Below are positions 13,731-24,877 of a DNA stretch of 64,000 bases, one piece after another. Source of the DNA: Aspidapion aeneum (lineage: Eukaryota; Arthropoda; Insecta; Coleoptera; Brentidae); assembly GCA_963576565.1 (NCBI GenBank), contig OY755039.1, positions 129,074,140-129,138,139 on the forward strand, given 5' to 3'. The notes under the pieces are model-generated. The model searched no databases and was not told the origin of the DNA. It worked only from the letters and a program-made list of their open reading frames with translations. Each line of letters starts with the position of its first letter. Positions within the stretch are counted from its first letter, which is position 1. A program made the translations under genes and the position numbers.

Positions 13731-13769
13731 ACACCAAAATACCCACGCGGTTTACCCCTCGTGTTTTTA

Positions 13770-14620
13770 TTAACACATACGAGTACAAGGTCCTTTGTGC
13801 TCTAAAAATGAACTACTAACCCAGAACTTAAACATCAAATTGGAAATAAAAATTATACAAACATTTAAAAAAGCAAATAATAATAATATAAGAAAACAGT
13901 ATAAAACATAGGAAATTATACAAACTAGCGGTGCCCTAGTTAAATTGTTGGAAAATCGAAACCTTTTGCACTTTCTATAAGGTTAATTCAAAACTTTAAA
14001 TAAAAATTGTTATTTGAATTTTAAATTGCTTCGACAATGTTTCGATATCAAGAGTGACAAACTGCATCATGTCGCACCCCCGCTAAAAAATAGTCACAAA
14101 TCAAAAAACATTGTTTTGATAAAATCGCTGTTAAAGAATTTAGTTCATTAGAGAGATTCATTTTTCACTTACATGACAAATTACGAGTTAACATGTTATT
14201 TTATATCAACAGGAACCTATTAACTCAATGTAATTAGTGCAGTACGTTTCTCATAAAAAAATATTTTTGTCGTTTTTAGTTTAAAAAAAGACATAAACCC
14301 GATATTGTGACACTTTTTTAGAACATAATAAAAAACCTCGTATGTCCCTTTGGTACATCAATTTTAACAAATCTATTAAATAGTTGAAGAAGCATAAGAT
14401 TACAGAATTATTTTTAAAAAAATGGTGCTTTTCCAGACATTAATACAAAGCTTACGAGGGTTTAAAGGTGGGATTTTGGATAATTTGAGAAAAAAAATTA
14501 AAAATTCATATCTCTTTAGCCGTGACTCTTAGGACCCAAGTTCCAAGGTTGAAAAGGTCGCAAATGACCCCAACAATATCCCAAAAAATTTTGACGGTTC
14601 ATGTGCCGAACACCCTGTAT
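13770..14620. other. Unassigned; ends like a truncated CAGGGTG-type MITE
   Basis: No gene. The right margin, CCGAACACCCTGTATATA (about 14605-14622), looks like one end of the TA-flanked CAGGGTG MITE class seen at 44472 and 59294. No matching left end was found. Confidence 0.4.
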
Positions 14621-14624
14621 ATAT

Positions 14625-15446
14625 ACATATATATAAAAATAAATTTTGAACATTTTTGGATGTTTCATAATATTTGAAATTTTTTTATTGAAAAATTATC
14701 AAAATATTTAAAACTTGATCTGTTATTATGTGAACTACATATTTTAATATTTTTGGAAATTTGTGTTACTATAAATAAATTTTATCCAAAACCTCTTATG
14801 ATTCACGTCTAGGTTCATAATTATCCTAAGAGCGTAAATGGGCCATTAGACTAGTATTATTGGTAGGTCGTAGGCCTAGAGTAAAATATTTTTTCTTAAA
14901 GGTGGTAGGTATATTTACACCGGCACATAAAATAAAAATGTGAGCTGTATATTTGATCAAACCTACTTACTCGGGGTCCATATAATATAAAAACCTTGCA
15001 ATTTTTTGCGGAGACACAAAAAAAAGCGAAAACCGCTGAATAAAATATAGGAGATTTTTTGAATGATGTCAACATTGCTTTATAAAGTAGCTCTTCGAAG
15101 TAAATTTATTTGGTGGCTTTAAAATGTACCATTCTCGCAACATCACCGTGTAATATTGCAATACTAATCAAGTTTTTTGCAATTTAATCGAAATGGGGGT
15201 GTCCTCTGAGCGCTTTTCCCTGTGTGCATTTTTTCCACATGCGATTTCATCCTTTGTGCTTTTTTGATAAAGCAAGTCAACAAAAATATAATTTTTTCGG
15301 CCTTTAACTTACCCGTAGTAGCTAGCCGCCCTAAACTGCACATATTTTTTCGTTTTCGGTGGGAGGGTGTGATTTCCCCCTTTACCAAGCCCACTCTCCC
15401 CCGCCGTAGAACCCCCAATGTCTGTAGTAATTTTTTGAATACATAA
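14625..15446. other. Unassigned sequence
   Basis: AT-rich with short false frames. Nothing supported. Confidence 0.4.
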
Positions 15447-15689
15447 GAACTAAGCGGTCTAGGACTACTGGGCGCCGCCAACTCGGCGCCGCCAACTGGG
15501 CGCCGGACGATTTTTTTTTTTTTTGATAAAATGTGCAGATGAAAAACAAAATAGATATATTTTTATACAAAAACATCTTTAAAAAATCCTTTACGCAATT
15601 TTTTTGAAATTTGTTTTTGTTAAGTAAAACTAATACCATTAAGTCGAGTGTTGAAAGAAGTTTCAGACAAATCGAAGTAAAAATAAAGA

Positions 15690-16270
15690 AAGTCCGCCAT
15701 TTTGGATCGATCATTTTAATTTTTTTAAGTTTGAGGAAAAAAATTTGTTAAATGACCTTAAGCAATGTAATATTTCAAGTCGGAGACAAATCGGTTAATA
15801 AATAACAAAGTCCGCCATTTTGGATCGGCCATTTTGAATTTTTTAAGTTTGAGGAAAGAACTGTATTAAGTGTTCTCAGGCACTGCAAACTTTTAGGTTT
15901 CAGACAAATAAGTTAGTAAGTAAGAAAATCCGCCATTTTGGATTCGCCATTTTGAATTTTTTAAGTTTGAGGATAAAACTGTATTAAGTGTTCTCAGGCA
16001 CTGCAAACTTTCAAGTTTCAGACAAATCGGTTCAAAAATAAAGAGTTTGAGTAAAAAATTATGGTAATGACTTTAAGAAATGTAATATTTCAAGTCTGAG
16101 ACAAATCGGTTAGTAAATAAGAAAGTCCGCCATTTTGGATCGGCCATTTTGATTTATTTAATTTTGAGGATAAAACTGTATTAAGCGATCTGAGGCACAA
16201 CAAACTTTCAAGTTTCAGACAAATCGGTTTCATAATAAAGAAATCCGCCATTTTGGATCCGCCATTGTTG
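15690..16270 (+). repeat. CCGCCATTTTGGATC subterminal tandem repeats
   Basis: About five units of roughly 110-120 bp. Each has CCGCCATTTTGGATCGGCCA, TTTTTTAAGTTTGAG, a TTAAGCAATGTAATATTTC or TCAGGCACTGCAAACTTTC block and GACAAATCGGTTAGTAAATA. The same unit builds the other three copies. Confidence 0.85.
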
Positions 16271-16619
16271 TAATAAAAAACTTAAATTGTAATCTTACCA
16301 GGTTACCAAACACTACACCTACCAAATTTCAACACTCTTAATGGATCTGAGGGCACGGCAGTGCCTCGCCAAGTTCGCGCGCCGTAACCATATTTTCTGG
16401 AAACATTTCAGCCGATATTTGACCTATTTAAAACTCTACTTCGGAATGGGCTACGATTCTCAAACTTTGCACAATCGTAGATCTCCATGGCGTTAACAAC
16501 CCCTCGAAGTTTCATGGAATTCCATAAAGTAGTAAAGTAGTTACGAAATTTCAAAAAACATCGAAATTGCCACTCACTCACTGACTCATTCATATATAGA
16601 TCATCAATATTCTACTGTA

Positions 16620-17650
16620 CTTCCAGACATGCTACAAAGCTGAAATTTTGCAGACTGATAGAAATTATGACCAACATGACATTTAAAGTTATGTAAAATT
16701 AGCATCGCCCACACACACACAGTAATGCTAGAGAGTTGAGCTTTGGCAGACTAATAGGAACTATGATAAAACTATAGGAAAAAATCAAAAAACCCCAAAA
16801 TTTTAATTTACTCCCCTTCCCTATACATTTAAAGTTATGTAAAAGTAGCATTGCCCACTTCCAGAAATGCTAGATAGTTGAGCTTTGGCAGACTGATAGG
16901 AACTATGATAAAACTATAGAAAAAAATTAAAACACCCCAAAATTCTAATTTACTTCCCTCCCCTATAAATGTAAAGTTAAGTAAAAGTAACATTGCCTAC
17001 TTCAAGACATACTAGAAAGCTGAGCTTTGGAAGACCGATAGTAACTATGATAAAGTTATAGAAAAAAATTAAAACACCCCAAAATTTTAATTAACTTCCT
17101 TCCCCTATTAATGTAAAGTTATGTAAAAGTAACACTGCCCACTTCCAGAAACGCTAGAGAGCTGAACTTTTTAAGACTGAAAGGCAATATGATAAAACTA
17201 TATGAAAAAATTTAAAAACACCAACATTTTAATTTACTTCCCTCTCCTATAAATGTAAATTTATATAAAACTAACATTGCCCACTTCCAGAAATGCTAGA
17301 GAGCTAAGCATTGGAATGCTGATAAAAATTATGATAAAACCATGGGAAAAAATTTAAAAAGTCCAATATTTTCATTTACTCTCCTCCCCTATAAATGTAA
17401 AGTTATGTAAAAGTAACATTACCCACTTCCAGAAACGCTAGAGAGCTGAGCATTGGAAGACTGATAGGAACTATGATAAAACTATAGGACAAAATTTAAA
17501 AACACGACAATTTTAATTTATTTCCCTCCCCTATACATGTAAAGTTATGTAAAAGTAACATTGTGCACTTTCAGAAACACTAGAGAGCTGAGCTTTGGAA
17601 GGCTGATAGGAACTACGATAAAACCATGGAAAAAAATTAAAAAATCTCAA
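16620..17650 (+). repeat. 142-bp tandem satellite, about seven units
   Basis: Units are marked by GCTAGAGAGCTGAGC near 16726, 16868, 17006, 17150, 17293, 17434 and 17578, a spacing of 141-144 bp. Each contains GACTGATAGGAACTATGATA and a CTTCCCTCCCCTATAAATG block. A diverged partial unit begins near 16620. Confidence 0.85.
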
Positions 17651-17751
17651 AAATTTAAGTAAGGCATTGCAAAAGTTTTGAACAATATTCCGCATATTTT
17701 ACTACTTTAAAAATTAAGTATTATCCAATTCCTTTAAAAAAGAAGTGAAAT

Positions 17752-18120
17752 CATAACAAAAACATTTCATCTAAAAAAAAGCCAAGTACGCGAAAATGGC
17801 ATTCCCTAAAAAGAATTCAGATAAAAGTAAAGCCAAGTTTTCCAATACAAATTTCAAAATGAAAGGTTCTTACTAGTTTGGAAATATTTTTCTAAACTTG
17901 GCTATTACGGCTGTAAATGACTCTTAGGCACAGTGCTAAATTGAACATAAAGAAGTTTGGCTGTAATAGCAAAGTTTAGAAAAACATTTCCAAACTAGTA
18001 AGAACCTTTCATTTTGAAATTTGTATTGGAAAACTTGGCTTTACTTTTGTCTCAATTCTTTTTACGGAATGCCATTTTCGCGTACTTGACTTTTTTTTAC
18101 ATGAAATGTTTTTGTTATGA
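17752..18120. repeat. Internal palindrome with about 165-bp arms
   Basis: TCATAACAAAAACATTTCAT on the left is matched by ATGAAATGTTTTTGTTATGA on the right. AAGTACGCGAAAATGGCATT and AAAATGAAAGGTTCTTACTA are also mirrored around a centre near 17930. Confidence 0.85.
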
Positions 18121-18329
18121 TTTACCTTTACTTAACAAAACCAAATTTCAAAAAAATTGCGTAAAGGATTTTTTAAAGATGTATTTGTATAAATAATTTT
18201 TTTTTCATCTGCACATTTTCTCAAAAAAAATATTTTTAGTCCGGCGCCCAGTTGGCGGCGCCGTGTTGGCGGTGCCCAGTTAGCGGCGCCGAGTTGGCGG
18301 CGCCCAGTTTTCCCATTCCGGAACTAAGC

Positions 18330-19115
18330 CTGGCGCCTAAGCCACACCCCCCCAAAATGGGCCGACTAGTAGCGCCTCTGCGATACACGTATCATAAATA
18401 AAAAGTACGTCAAGCATGACGTACTAAAATGTCCAGCGTCCTTTAAAATTTAAACATCAGTAAATCCATAAATTTCAGTATAAGACTGTGAGAATCTCTG
18501 ATAAGAAATAGCCCTACCAAAAGTTTTTTGCTGGCTACTGCCCTGCCTCTGGCTATAGCTTCCATCACAGACATCCTTTTGAAAATTCAGTATTTTTAGG
18601 TAATTGTTTTACCGTGAGCCAAAAATTTATGTTATCCGTGCTTGCTACTTTCATGACATATATCCCGAGCTGACTTACATTAGCATCTGTTTCATATTAA
18701 GCTTGATATTAAGACAATAAGGATGGAAACATAATTTACACATACAAATTAGGTGAATGGATGCGATTACGTCTCAAGAAAACACGTGTTTTGTTTGACG
18801 TAGTTTGTTGTATTTTCTGTGTGCCTTACTAACAAAGATGTTAATTAATTGTGGCTATAAATACAACTAGAAGCACGATAATAATTATGAACTCTTCGTT
18901 TATCGTTTATAAAGTAATACAGATAATAGGGATATATAAAGTAATATTTCTTTATTTTAACCTTTATAAATGCGACATTAAATGACAGATGACACGTGAT
19001 GCTTGGATGTCCAATTCTGACCTTTGTATGCACAATTTTAATTTGCTATTATTGCTACCCTTTGTTTAACTGTCTGGTTTAACACCTATTTTACTGACTA
19101 AGATTTTACTGGCCA
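18330..19115. other. Unassigned sequence
   Basis: No gene or boundary recognised; short false frames only. Confidence 0.4.
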
Positions 19116-19117
19116 AC

Positions 19118-19675
19118 GAATTTATAACTTATAAGTCTAAACTGCTTCCACAGCTACAGTGACCTAGCACTCAGCTACGAACAAGTTTTTCTCCAAAAAC
19201 TACCTTCGCATAGCTTCTACCACCAAAAAACAAACCACTACCACCTGTCCCTAGCTTCTACCAACAAAAGTCCAACTACTACCACCTTCCCCGAGCTCTT
19301 GTCACCAAAAAACCAACTACTACCACATTCGATTAGTCTCTACCATCAAAAAACTAACTACGACCTGATTTGATTACAATTGTAGTTCTAGGTTTTGTGA
19401 TGTTAGAAGCTAGAATTGGCTTTTGGTGGAGGAAGCTAGAGAAAGGCGGTAGCAGTTGGTTTTTTAGTTGTAAAAGCTAATAGGGGAATGTGTTAGTGAT
19501 TTTTTTGTTGTAAAAGCTAGATGGTTTTTTAATCATAGTTGGTTTTTGTTGGTAGAACGCAGGGCAGGTGAACGTGATAGTAGTTGGTTTTTTGGTAGTA
19601 GCAGCTAAATGTGTAAGTGATAGATAGATAGGTACAGTTTCGGAGTAGTGGTAGCAGCTTAGATTTATTAGTTAG
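19118..19675. mobile_element. Foldback made of inverted minisatellite arms
   Basis: The left arm (about 19150-19370) is a tandem array of roughly 50-bp units containing GCTTCTACCACCAAAAAACC and AACTACTACCACC. The right arm (about 19395-19640) carries the complementary unit GTAGTTGGTTTTTTGGTGGT. Flanking stretches (TATAAGTCTAAACTGCTTCC and the complement near 19650-19675) also pair. This is the architecture of foldback transposons. A target duplication was not identified. Confidence 0.6.
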
Positions 19676-19679
19676 GATT

Positions 19680-20211
19680 TGTTTATACCTCAAACAATTC
19701 ATTAGTCATTAGGAAACTACCCAGCTTGCTGAAGATGATTTGTTTAAAAGTAGTAACTTTATGCGCTTTATTAATCCAGAGATTCTAGAACACCTAAAGA
19801 TTCGATTTCCAAACCAGCCAATAATAAAAAAGAGTGGGTACACCATGTGTACTATACCATTAAAAAAGCTAAAATAGAAACGGCAGTATAGGGTTAGGGT
19901 GCTCGTTGGCAACCAGCTAGGCAGCCTAACCATAATTTGATTTTATCGCCGTCTTGTCAAAATAGTGGAGACTGTCAGTTGTTGTTACTTTTGTTGTGCT
20001 TTTGTCAATCAGACGTTCCCTACTTTAATAGAAAAAGTTACATTTTTCGGACCGCAAAAGAGATTTTTACTTTATATTCGTGCCAAATTTTTTACTAATA
20101 TAGCCGACATTTTTTTGCTTTGTTCGTTTATTATTTTATATTTATTTTTAGACAGTTAAATTGACCATTTTTAAAGTACCTATAGTAAATTAATTAAAAT
20201 AAAGGTACAGC
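19680..20211. other. Unassigned sequence
   Basis: Short frames on both strands without recognisable domains. Confidence 0.4.
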
Positions 20212-20314
20212 TAATTTCAAAAAAATCTGATACGGTATTGACTTTGGTGGAATAACATTTAAATGCAATCAAATTTTGGAAACTTTTTCAGAGTATCAGA
20301 TTTTTTTGAAATTA
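20212..20314. repeat. 103-bp hairpin with perfect 22-bp arms
   Basis: TAATTTCAAAAAAATCTGAT at 20212 is perfectly complemented at 20293-20314. Size and symmetry resemble a tiny MITE; no clear target duplication. Confidence 0.75.
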
Positions 20315-20369
20315 CGAATACTTGGACAACATTTTTATTTAAATGTGCAAAAAATGGACGAAGTCAATT

Positions 20370-20462
20370 TTTGTTTTTAACCTTGCTAGAACTTTGCGAA
20401 ACTTGGCGATTGATCCTGATTGGATGAAAAGTCCCAGTATAAATAAAAAAATTTTTTTTGTA
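20370..20462 (+). mobile_element. SINE tail, 5'-truncated copy
   Basis: GGCGATTGATCCTGATTGGA followed by TGAAAAGTCCCAGTATAAAT and an A-rich run matches the 3' region of the SINE at 32838-33087. The tRNA-derived head is missing. Confidence 0.6.
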
Positions 20463-20552
20463 GATCTGCAATTTGGATTTGTACCCTAGTGTTTTCATAG
20501 CTTTTTGTTGGTGGAATGGACCCTTCCCTTAATTAGTTATTTTTATTTACAG

Positions 20553-20605
20553 ATAAACCAAAAGCTGAGATCTTCTTCTTATGTTTGTGGACTTCTGCTG
20601 CAAAG
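20553..20605 (+). CDS. Possible small exon (unrecognised)
   Basis: A polypyrimidine tract and AG (20551-20552) precede a 53-nt stretch that ends at a strong donor, AAG|GTAAGT. One frame is open and reads KPKAEIFFLCLWTSAAK. I do not recognise the protein. A helix of the E..L...LW type occurs in Harbinger-like transposases, but the match is too short to assert. It may be a chance splice-site pair. Confidence 0.2.
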
Positions 20606-20609
20606 GTAA

Positions 20610-21332
20610 GTTCGTTATTTGCTTTTCTTGGCAAAAATGTATTTACTCTGATCTTCGTTAACTTCTAAACCTACTTTTTTGCTAAGATATGTAAGAGTTT
20701 TCCAAACATCCCTTGCTCATTTTTCGCTCATTTTTCTATTACATTTGTCTAAGTAACCTCCGATTTGTCTCGCAGTCAGTTTTTCAGAAATATCTATTTG
20801 GACAGTTCGATGCAACGTGGAATGTTAACGTAAACAAAAGAGTCAGTTAACGTAAACAAAAAGTGTCCTTATCGTACACCACAAACGTGGTTACATTTTT
20901 GAACAACCTCTGCTGTTTTACTTTCTATTAATGTAATGCTTATTAGCTTTATAAGTTTTGTAGAAACGGTTAACAATTTCAACCTGGAAAAGTCTGTGAT
21001 CAAGTTAAAACCGAGAAACAATTGAAAACCTAAAAAAACTTGGTCTCGCACACCTAAAAATTCTTATTAGTTTATTTAAAAAAATCGTTTTAAAATTGTT
21101 TTTCTCGTTTCAGAAAGCACAATATAGTTACATTTTCTTTCCATTTTCTTTGTCTATTACGAAATGGGTTTGATTCAGCAATGGCGGATCCAGGATTTCG
21201 AAAGGGGAGGGACCAGGAATGCAGCAGAAACCAAATTTTTTTCTGTGTAATATAAAATATTTTGATTGCATCCAAAAAAATTTTCAATTATCCATGACAA
21301 AAAGTTCTTTCCCAAAAAAGTCTCTTTTACCA
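20610..21332. other. Unassigned sequence
   Basis: Includes a repeated phrase, AGTTAACGTAAACAAAA, twice near 20825-20860. No gene recognised. Confidence 0.4.
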
Positions 21333-21915
21333 AAAATATTTTGGTCCTGTTTACTCATGTCGAAGTCCTGTCAAAGCCCTGTAGGGTCCTGTCGAGTACT
21401 CTTGAGTTCTCTCGAAGTCCTGTTGTGTCGGCGGAGTTTTGTTGGGTCCTGTCGTGTCCTGTCGGGTCTTGTCTGGTCCTGTTGAACTCCTTTTGGGTCC
21501 TGATGTCAAATGTGTACAGTACTGTTGTGAGCTGATGACCCCTCGGCTTTATGCCTTTTATTTTTTTTGCTAGAAATAAAAATGTTTTATATCAGGTAAA
21601 GAGGTTTGTTCAGGCCCCTCTGTCCCTCTCTATGTCAGTCACTGAGATCCAGACTTCTATATTCATTTTTACTGCAGTTTCTTGAACCGGCACTATCGGT
21701 AGTATTCTACATCTTTAAATGTAAATATTCCTCTGGATTTTTGTAAAAAAGAAACGTGGCGACTCGGTTGGCAAAAACAAGAGATAACAAGTAAAATTAT
21801 CTTTTTATTGCAGTGTGACCCACATATTTAAACATATACCTAGATACAGGGTAATTTTTTTATAAATCATCTTTATTTTCAAATAATACATAAAAAAACT
21901 ACTTAAAAAACGAAG
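21333..21915 (+). repeat. Long direct repeat D, copy 1
   Basis: About 580 bp, starting AAATATTTTGGTCCTGTT. It has a 9-bp minisatellite (GTCCTGTCG and variants), then GTGTACAGTACTGTTGTGAG and a T-rich 3' part. It is repeated at 22753-23347 in the same orientation. Two direct copies around about 840 bp could suggest LTRs, but I see no TG...CA termini, primer-binding site or gag/pol between them. Confidence 0.8.
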
Positions 21916-22324
21916 TTCATGAAAAAATTACCATTACAATATACTAAAGACAAATAGGTTATCACATTTAAAATGTTATCCAATTGCAAGTTTGGGCTAA
22001 CACAAAAATTTCAGAAACAATGACAAAGTATTACATAGACCACTCACAGAGAACAAATTTCAAAAATGCTCACCACTTCACTGGATCACAGCAATTCTAG
22101 TAACTCAAGTATTTTTTTTTACTGTGTATGTTTAGGAGGATATTGTTTACAATTTTAAATATAAACATCAATGCATTTCTATATAATTTTTCCTTTACAT
22201 CCATACACTGTAAGGTTGTAAGGTTTCCATTATTTCGGATATTCCTTTGTATCTGTTACATCTTAAAATTACTCTCATGCCTCGATTTGGTAATTTATGT
22301 AGAACAGAAAGTTTAAGTTTTAAG

Positions 22325-22590
22325 TTAAAAGTAAATAAGGGTAGAGCAATAATCAAAGTGAGGCAGCACAATGGTGTTGCATATAGTAATTTTTAAGTAC
22401 TCAAAGAGGTTATAGTTGTAGCTTATTCTAAAGAAAAAGTATAATTTTTTCCTAATTTTTCTACTAATATACCCGAAATGGTTAGTCAAAGATAAAGCAC
22501 TATCTAGAGTAAATCCGAAGTATTTATATTGCTGCACAAGCTCAAGCTTTTGACTATCTATGTAAATATTTATTGAATCTATGTCTAAGT
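22325..22590 (-). pseudogene. CR1/Jockey-like reverse transcriptase remnant
   Basis: Reverse-strand frame reads IDSQKLELVQQYKYFGFTLD, SALSLTNHFGYISRKIRKKL, YFFFRISYN, then ITICNTIVLPHFDYCSTLIY. The motif YLG..LD..LS...H......K..K.L..L.R......I.NT.ILPH.DYC is the region after the catalytic YADD box in Jockey/CR1-type elements. About 88 residues survive and the rest is absent. It lies between the two direct repeats D, antiparallel to them. Confidence 0.7.
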
Positions 22591-22614
22591 ATTATGAAGT
22601 ACTGTGAGATCTCT

Positions 22615-22715
22615 TCAATCAATCGCCCATAACGATCAAAAATTTTAACACACGGAAAAGGTGATCTCATGTTTTCAGACGTTGATACTTTACGTCTAGT
22701 TTGAGTTTTCATATT
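22615..22715 (+). repeat. Fragment shared with the 401-bp satellite
   Basis: CAATCGCCCATAACGATC, then ATTTTAACACACGG, GGTGATCTCATG and TTCAGACGTTGATACTTTAC match the non-tRNA part of the satellite at 50776-52548, including the AGACGT...ACGTCT hairpin. So the satellite monomer contains part of a dispersed element. Confidence 0.75.
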
Positions 22716-22752
22716 GTCATAAATAAGTCTAAATTCGAATTATTCTACTATA

Positions 22753-23347
22753 AAATATTTTGGTCCTGTTCAGTCATGTCGAAGCCATGTCGATGCCCTG
22801 TAGGGTCCTATCAAGTACTCTTGAGTCCTCTCGAAGTCCTGTTGTGTCGGCGGAGTTTTGTTGGGTCCTGTCGTGTCCTGTCGGGTCTTGTCTGGTCCTG
22901 TCGAAGTCCTTTTGGGTCCTGATGTCAAATGTGTACAGTACTGTTGTGAGCTGATGACCACTCGGCTTTATGTCTTATTTTTTTTACTAAAAATAAAAAT
23001 ATGTTTTATATCAGGTAAAGAGGTTGGTTCAGGCCCTTCTGTCCCTCTCTGTGTCCGTCACTGAGATCCAGACTTCTATATTCATTTTTACTGCGGTTTC
23101 TTGAACCGGCTCGGCACTATTTGCGGAAATATCGGTAGTATTCTAGATCTTTAAATGTAAATATTCCTCTGGATTTTTGTAAAAAGGAAACGTGGCGACT
23201 CGGTTGGCAAAAACAAGAGATAACAAGTAAAATTATATTTTTATTGCAGTGTGTCACACATATTTAAACAAATACACATAGGGTAATTTTTTTATAAATC
23301 ATCTTTATTTTCAAATAATACATAAAAAAACTACTTAGAAAACTAAG
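22753..23347 (+). repeat. Long direct repeat D, copy 2
   Basis: Near-identical to 21333-21915, with the same GTCCTGTCG minisatellite and CGTGGCGACTCGGTTGGC block. It differs by scattered substitutions and small indels. The apparent open frames through the minisatellite are artefacts. Confidence 0.8.
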
Positions 23348-23349
23348 TT

Positions 23350-23945
23350 TTAAAAAAATACTAGGTACTTAAAAAACCTTTTTGGCGAAAAATCAGGTCC
23401 GCGAGCCCACTGTGTGCTGATGGAAGAACGTCGATTGACAATGATTGTCAAAATGACATCTTATAAATACTTCTATTTGCAAACTAATCCCAAGACTGTT
23501 TAAGATTGGGTGCGCCCGTCCCACTAATTTGAGTTAAAAAGGGAGAGTGAGTAGCTGGATGACAATGTGAGAGTTTAGTAAATAAAACTAGTAGACCACT
23601 GTTTGTTTATTGATATCCTAAGTGTTAGAGAGTATTAGGCGCCCTTGCTAATACATTAATTTAAAAAGAGATGGTAAATAATCGGATAATAACAAGTTCA
23701 GTCAATGACACGATTAGATTAGATGGTGATACGTTCGAGAATCCTATTTTGTGTCGGGGTGCCGTGCTACATCACGGTCAGTGCCTTATTAACAAACCGT
23801 TTCGTTTTTGATTAAGATAAGGAGAAATAACCATGTCATTAATAGCAATCAATTTAGTTTATAACAAAATTGTTCGTTTATTCTGTTCTTACTATCACTG
23901 CCTTACTAAACATGCTTTTCTTTATTTGAAACTCGTAGACAATGA
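23350..23945. other. Unassigned sequence
   Basis: No gene or repeat boundary recognised. Confidence 0.4.
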
Positions 23946-23949
23946 TTGT

Positions 23950-24272
23950 GTAGAAATAAAATTTCGGACTTCCATTGTCTTTATTTATTTTAAAACACGA
24001 CGTTTCGGTTAGGACGCATCTCTAACCGTTATCAAGTGTAAACTAAACAATTTAGTCTCTAGGCTACTACTTATACTACTTGGTGTGCAGTCAGGCGTGA
24101 CGGCCCGCCCCCTTTTTTTCACACCTGACTGCACACCAAGTAGTATAAGTAGTAGCCTAGAGACTAGATTGTTTAGTTTACACTTGATAACGGTTAGAGA
24201 TACTTACTAACCGAAACGTCGTGTTTTAAAATAAATAAAGACAATGGAAGTCCGAAATTTTATTTCTAAACA
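23950..24272. mobile_element. Penelope-like palindrome (family 2)
   Basis: An almost perfect inverted repeat with about 150-bp arms meeting near 24110. The outer part is AGAAATAAAATTTCGGACTT and its complement. Both arms carry a hammerhead-like motif at 23995-24039 (minus) and 24180-24224 (plus): ACAC, TTGATAA, a GGTTA/TAACC stem, GAAACGTC, GTGT. This scaffold matches that in the Penelope-like elements at 26284 and 47129. No coding remnant, so the class is inferred. Confidence 0.5.
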
Positions 24273-24277
24273 CTCTT

Positions 24278-24868
24278 TTGTTAGGATACAAAAAGCGCCA
24301 GAAATTAAAAAATGGTAGTATTTTTAAAAGACAGAAGGGTGTTTAGAGGCGCCATATCACCATTGCCGACCCCCTTATGACAGCCGATGTGGGAGCAGAA
24401 GACCACTGTTCCCACAACTGACAGGGAAAAACTTACTTAATCACCAAAAAAAAATTCTTAACCTAAATCTAAATTGTACAACTGCCCGGCAAATTTTTCA
24501 ACTGATCGCCCAATTATCCAACTTCCCCTCAACATGGGAGGAAGACGCTGCCCCCTTCGTATATCGTGGCCAATAAATTACATACGAAGTAACTGGAACG
24601 GCTATTTAAAGGGTTTTTTTAGAGTGAGAACATATATGAATGGTAACCATTGCAACCTTTCTCTCTCTAGTTCTATCCACTGGTGGTATTCTGTTAACTT
24701 AATACTACAGATTGTCATTCCTGATTTTTTTAAATTGTTTTTGTTGAACAAAAATAAAAAACGGGAACACGATACGTTGCATTTTAAAACGAGTCTTACA
24801 GCAGTGAAAAGCCGGTTTTCTTTTTGAAGTATGTAGCTTTGGTTATTTAAATTTCTTTATTAGTAGAT
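24278..24868. other. Unassigned sequence
   Basis: The false frame at 24474-24827 has no recognisable domain. Confidence 0.4.
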
Positions 24869-24877
24869 AACTAATCG

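Larger units (their letters stand above)
10810..13761. mobile_element. 2.95 kb DNA element with 8-bp target duplication and subterminal arrays
   Basis: A perfect 16-bp inverted repeat, CGAGGGGTAAACCGCG, is present at 10810-10825 and complemented at 13746-13761. An exact 8-bp direct repeat, TGTTTTTA, flanks it at 10802-10809 and 13762-13769. Just inside both ends lie arrays of a CTAATACCC-type unit in the same orientation. The interior is a patchwork of a non-LTR remnant, a small MITE and unassigned sequence, with no transposase recognised. An 8-bp duplication occurs in hAT, P and Merlin elements, but the ends match none that I can name. Confidence 0.75.
15456..18320 (+). mobile_element. GGCGCC-ended Mutator/foldback-like element 1
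   Basis: Left end GGTCTAGGAC then an ACTGGGCGCC...GGCGCCGCC array; right end ...GGCGCCCAG then CCCATTCCG. The 9-bp direct repeat GAACTAAGC flanks it at 15447-15455 and 18321-18329. Inside both ends is a shared sequence containing AAATGTGCAGATGAAAAAC and AATTTTTTTGAAATTTG in inverted orientation, then tandem CGCCATTTTGGATC units on the left. A 9-bp duplication and long repetitive inverted ends fit Mutator-like/foldback transposons. No transposase is visible. At 2,865 bp it is the largest of four copies, having gained a 142-bp satellite and an inner palindrome. Confidence 0.8.

Noticed and set aside
15164..15714. Open frames across the start of element 1
   Set aside because: They read through GGCGCC minisatellite and terminal arm sequence; no domain and no conservation in the other three copies.
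16620..17650. CRISPR array
   Set aside because: Whole 142-bp units are repeated without distinct spacers, in a eukaryotic transposon.
21219..23064. Several frames rich in Val-Leu-Ser-Cys
   Set aside because: They follow the GTCCTGTCG minisatellite in both direct repeats and shift frame between copies.
21333..23347. LTR retrotransposon bounded by the direct repeats
   Set aside because: No TG...CA tips, primer-binding site, polypurine tract or gag-pol; the only coding remnant is antisense non-LTR reverse transcriptase.
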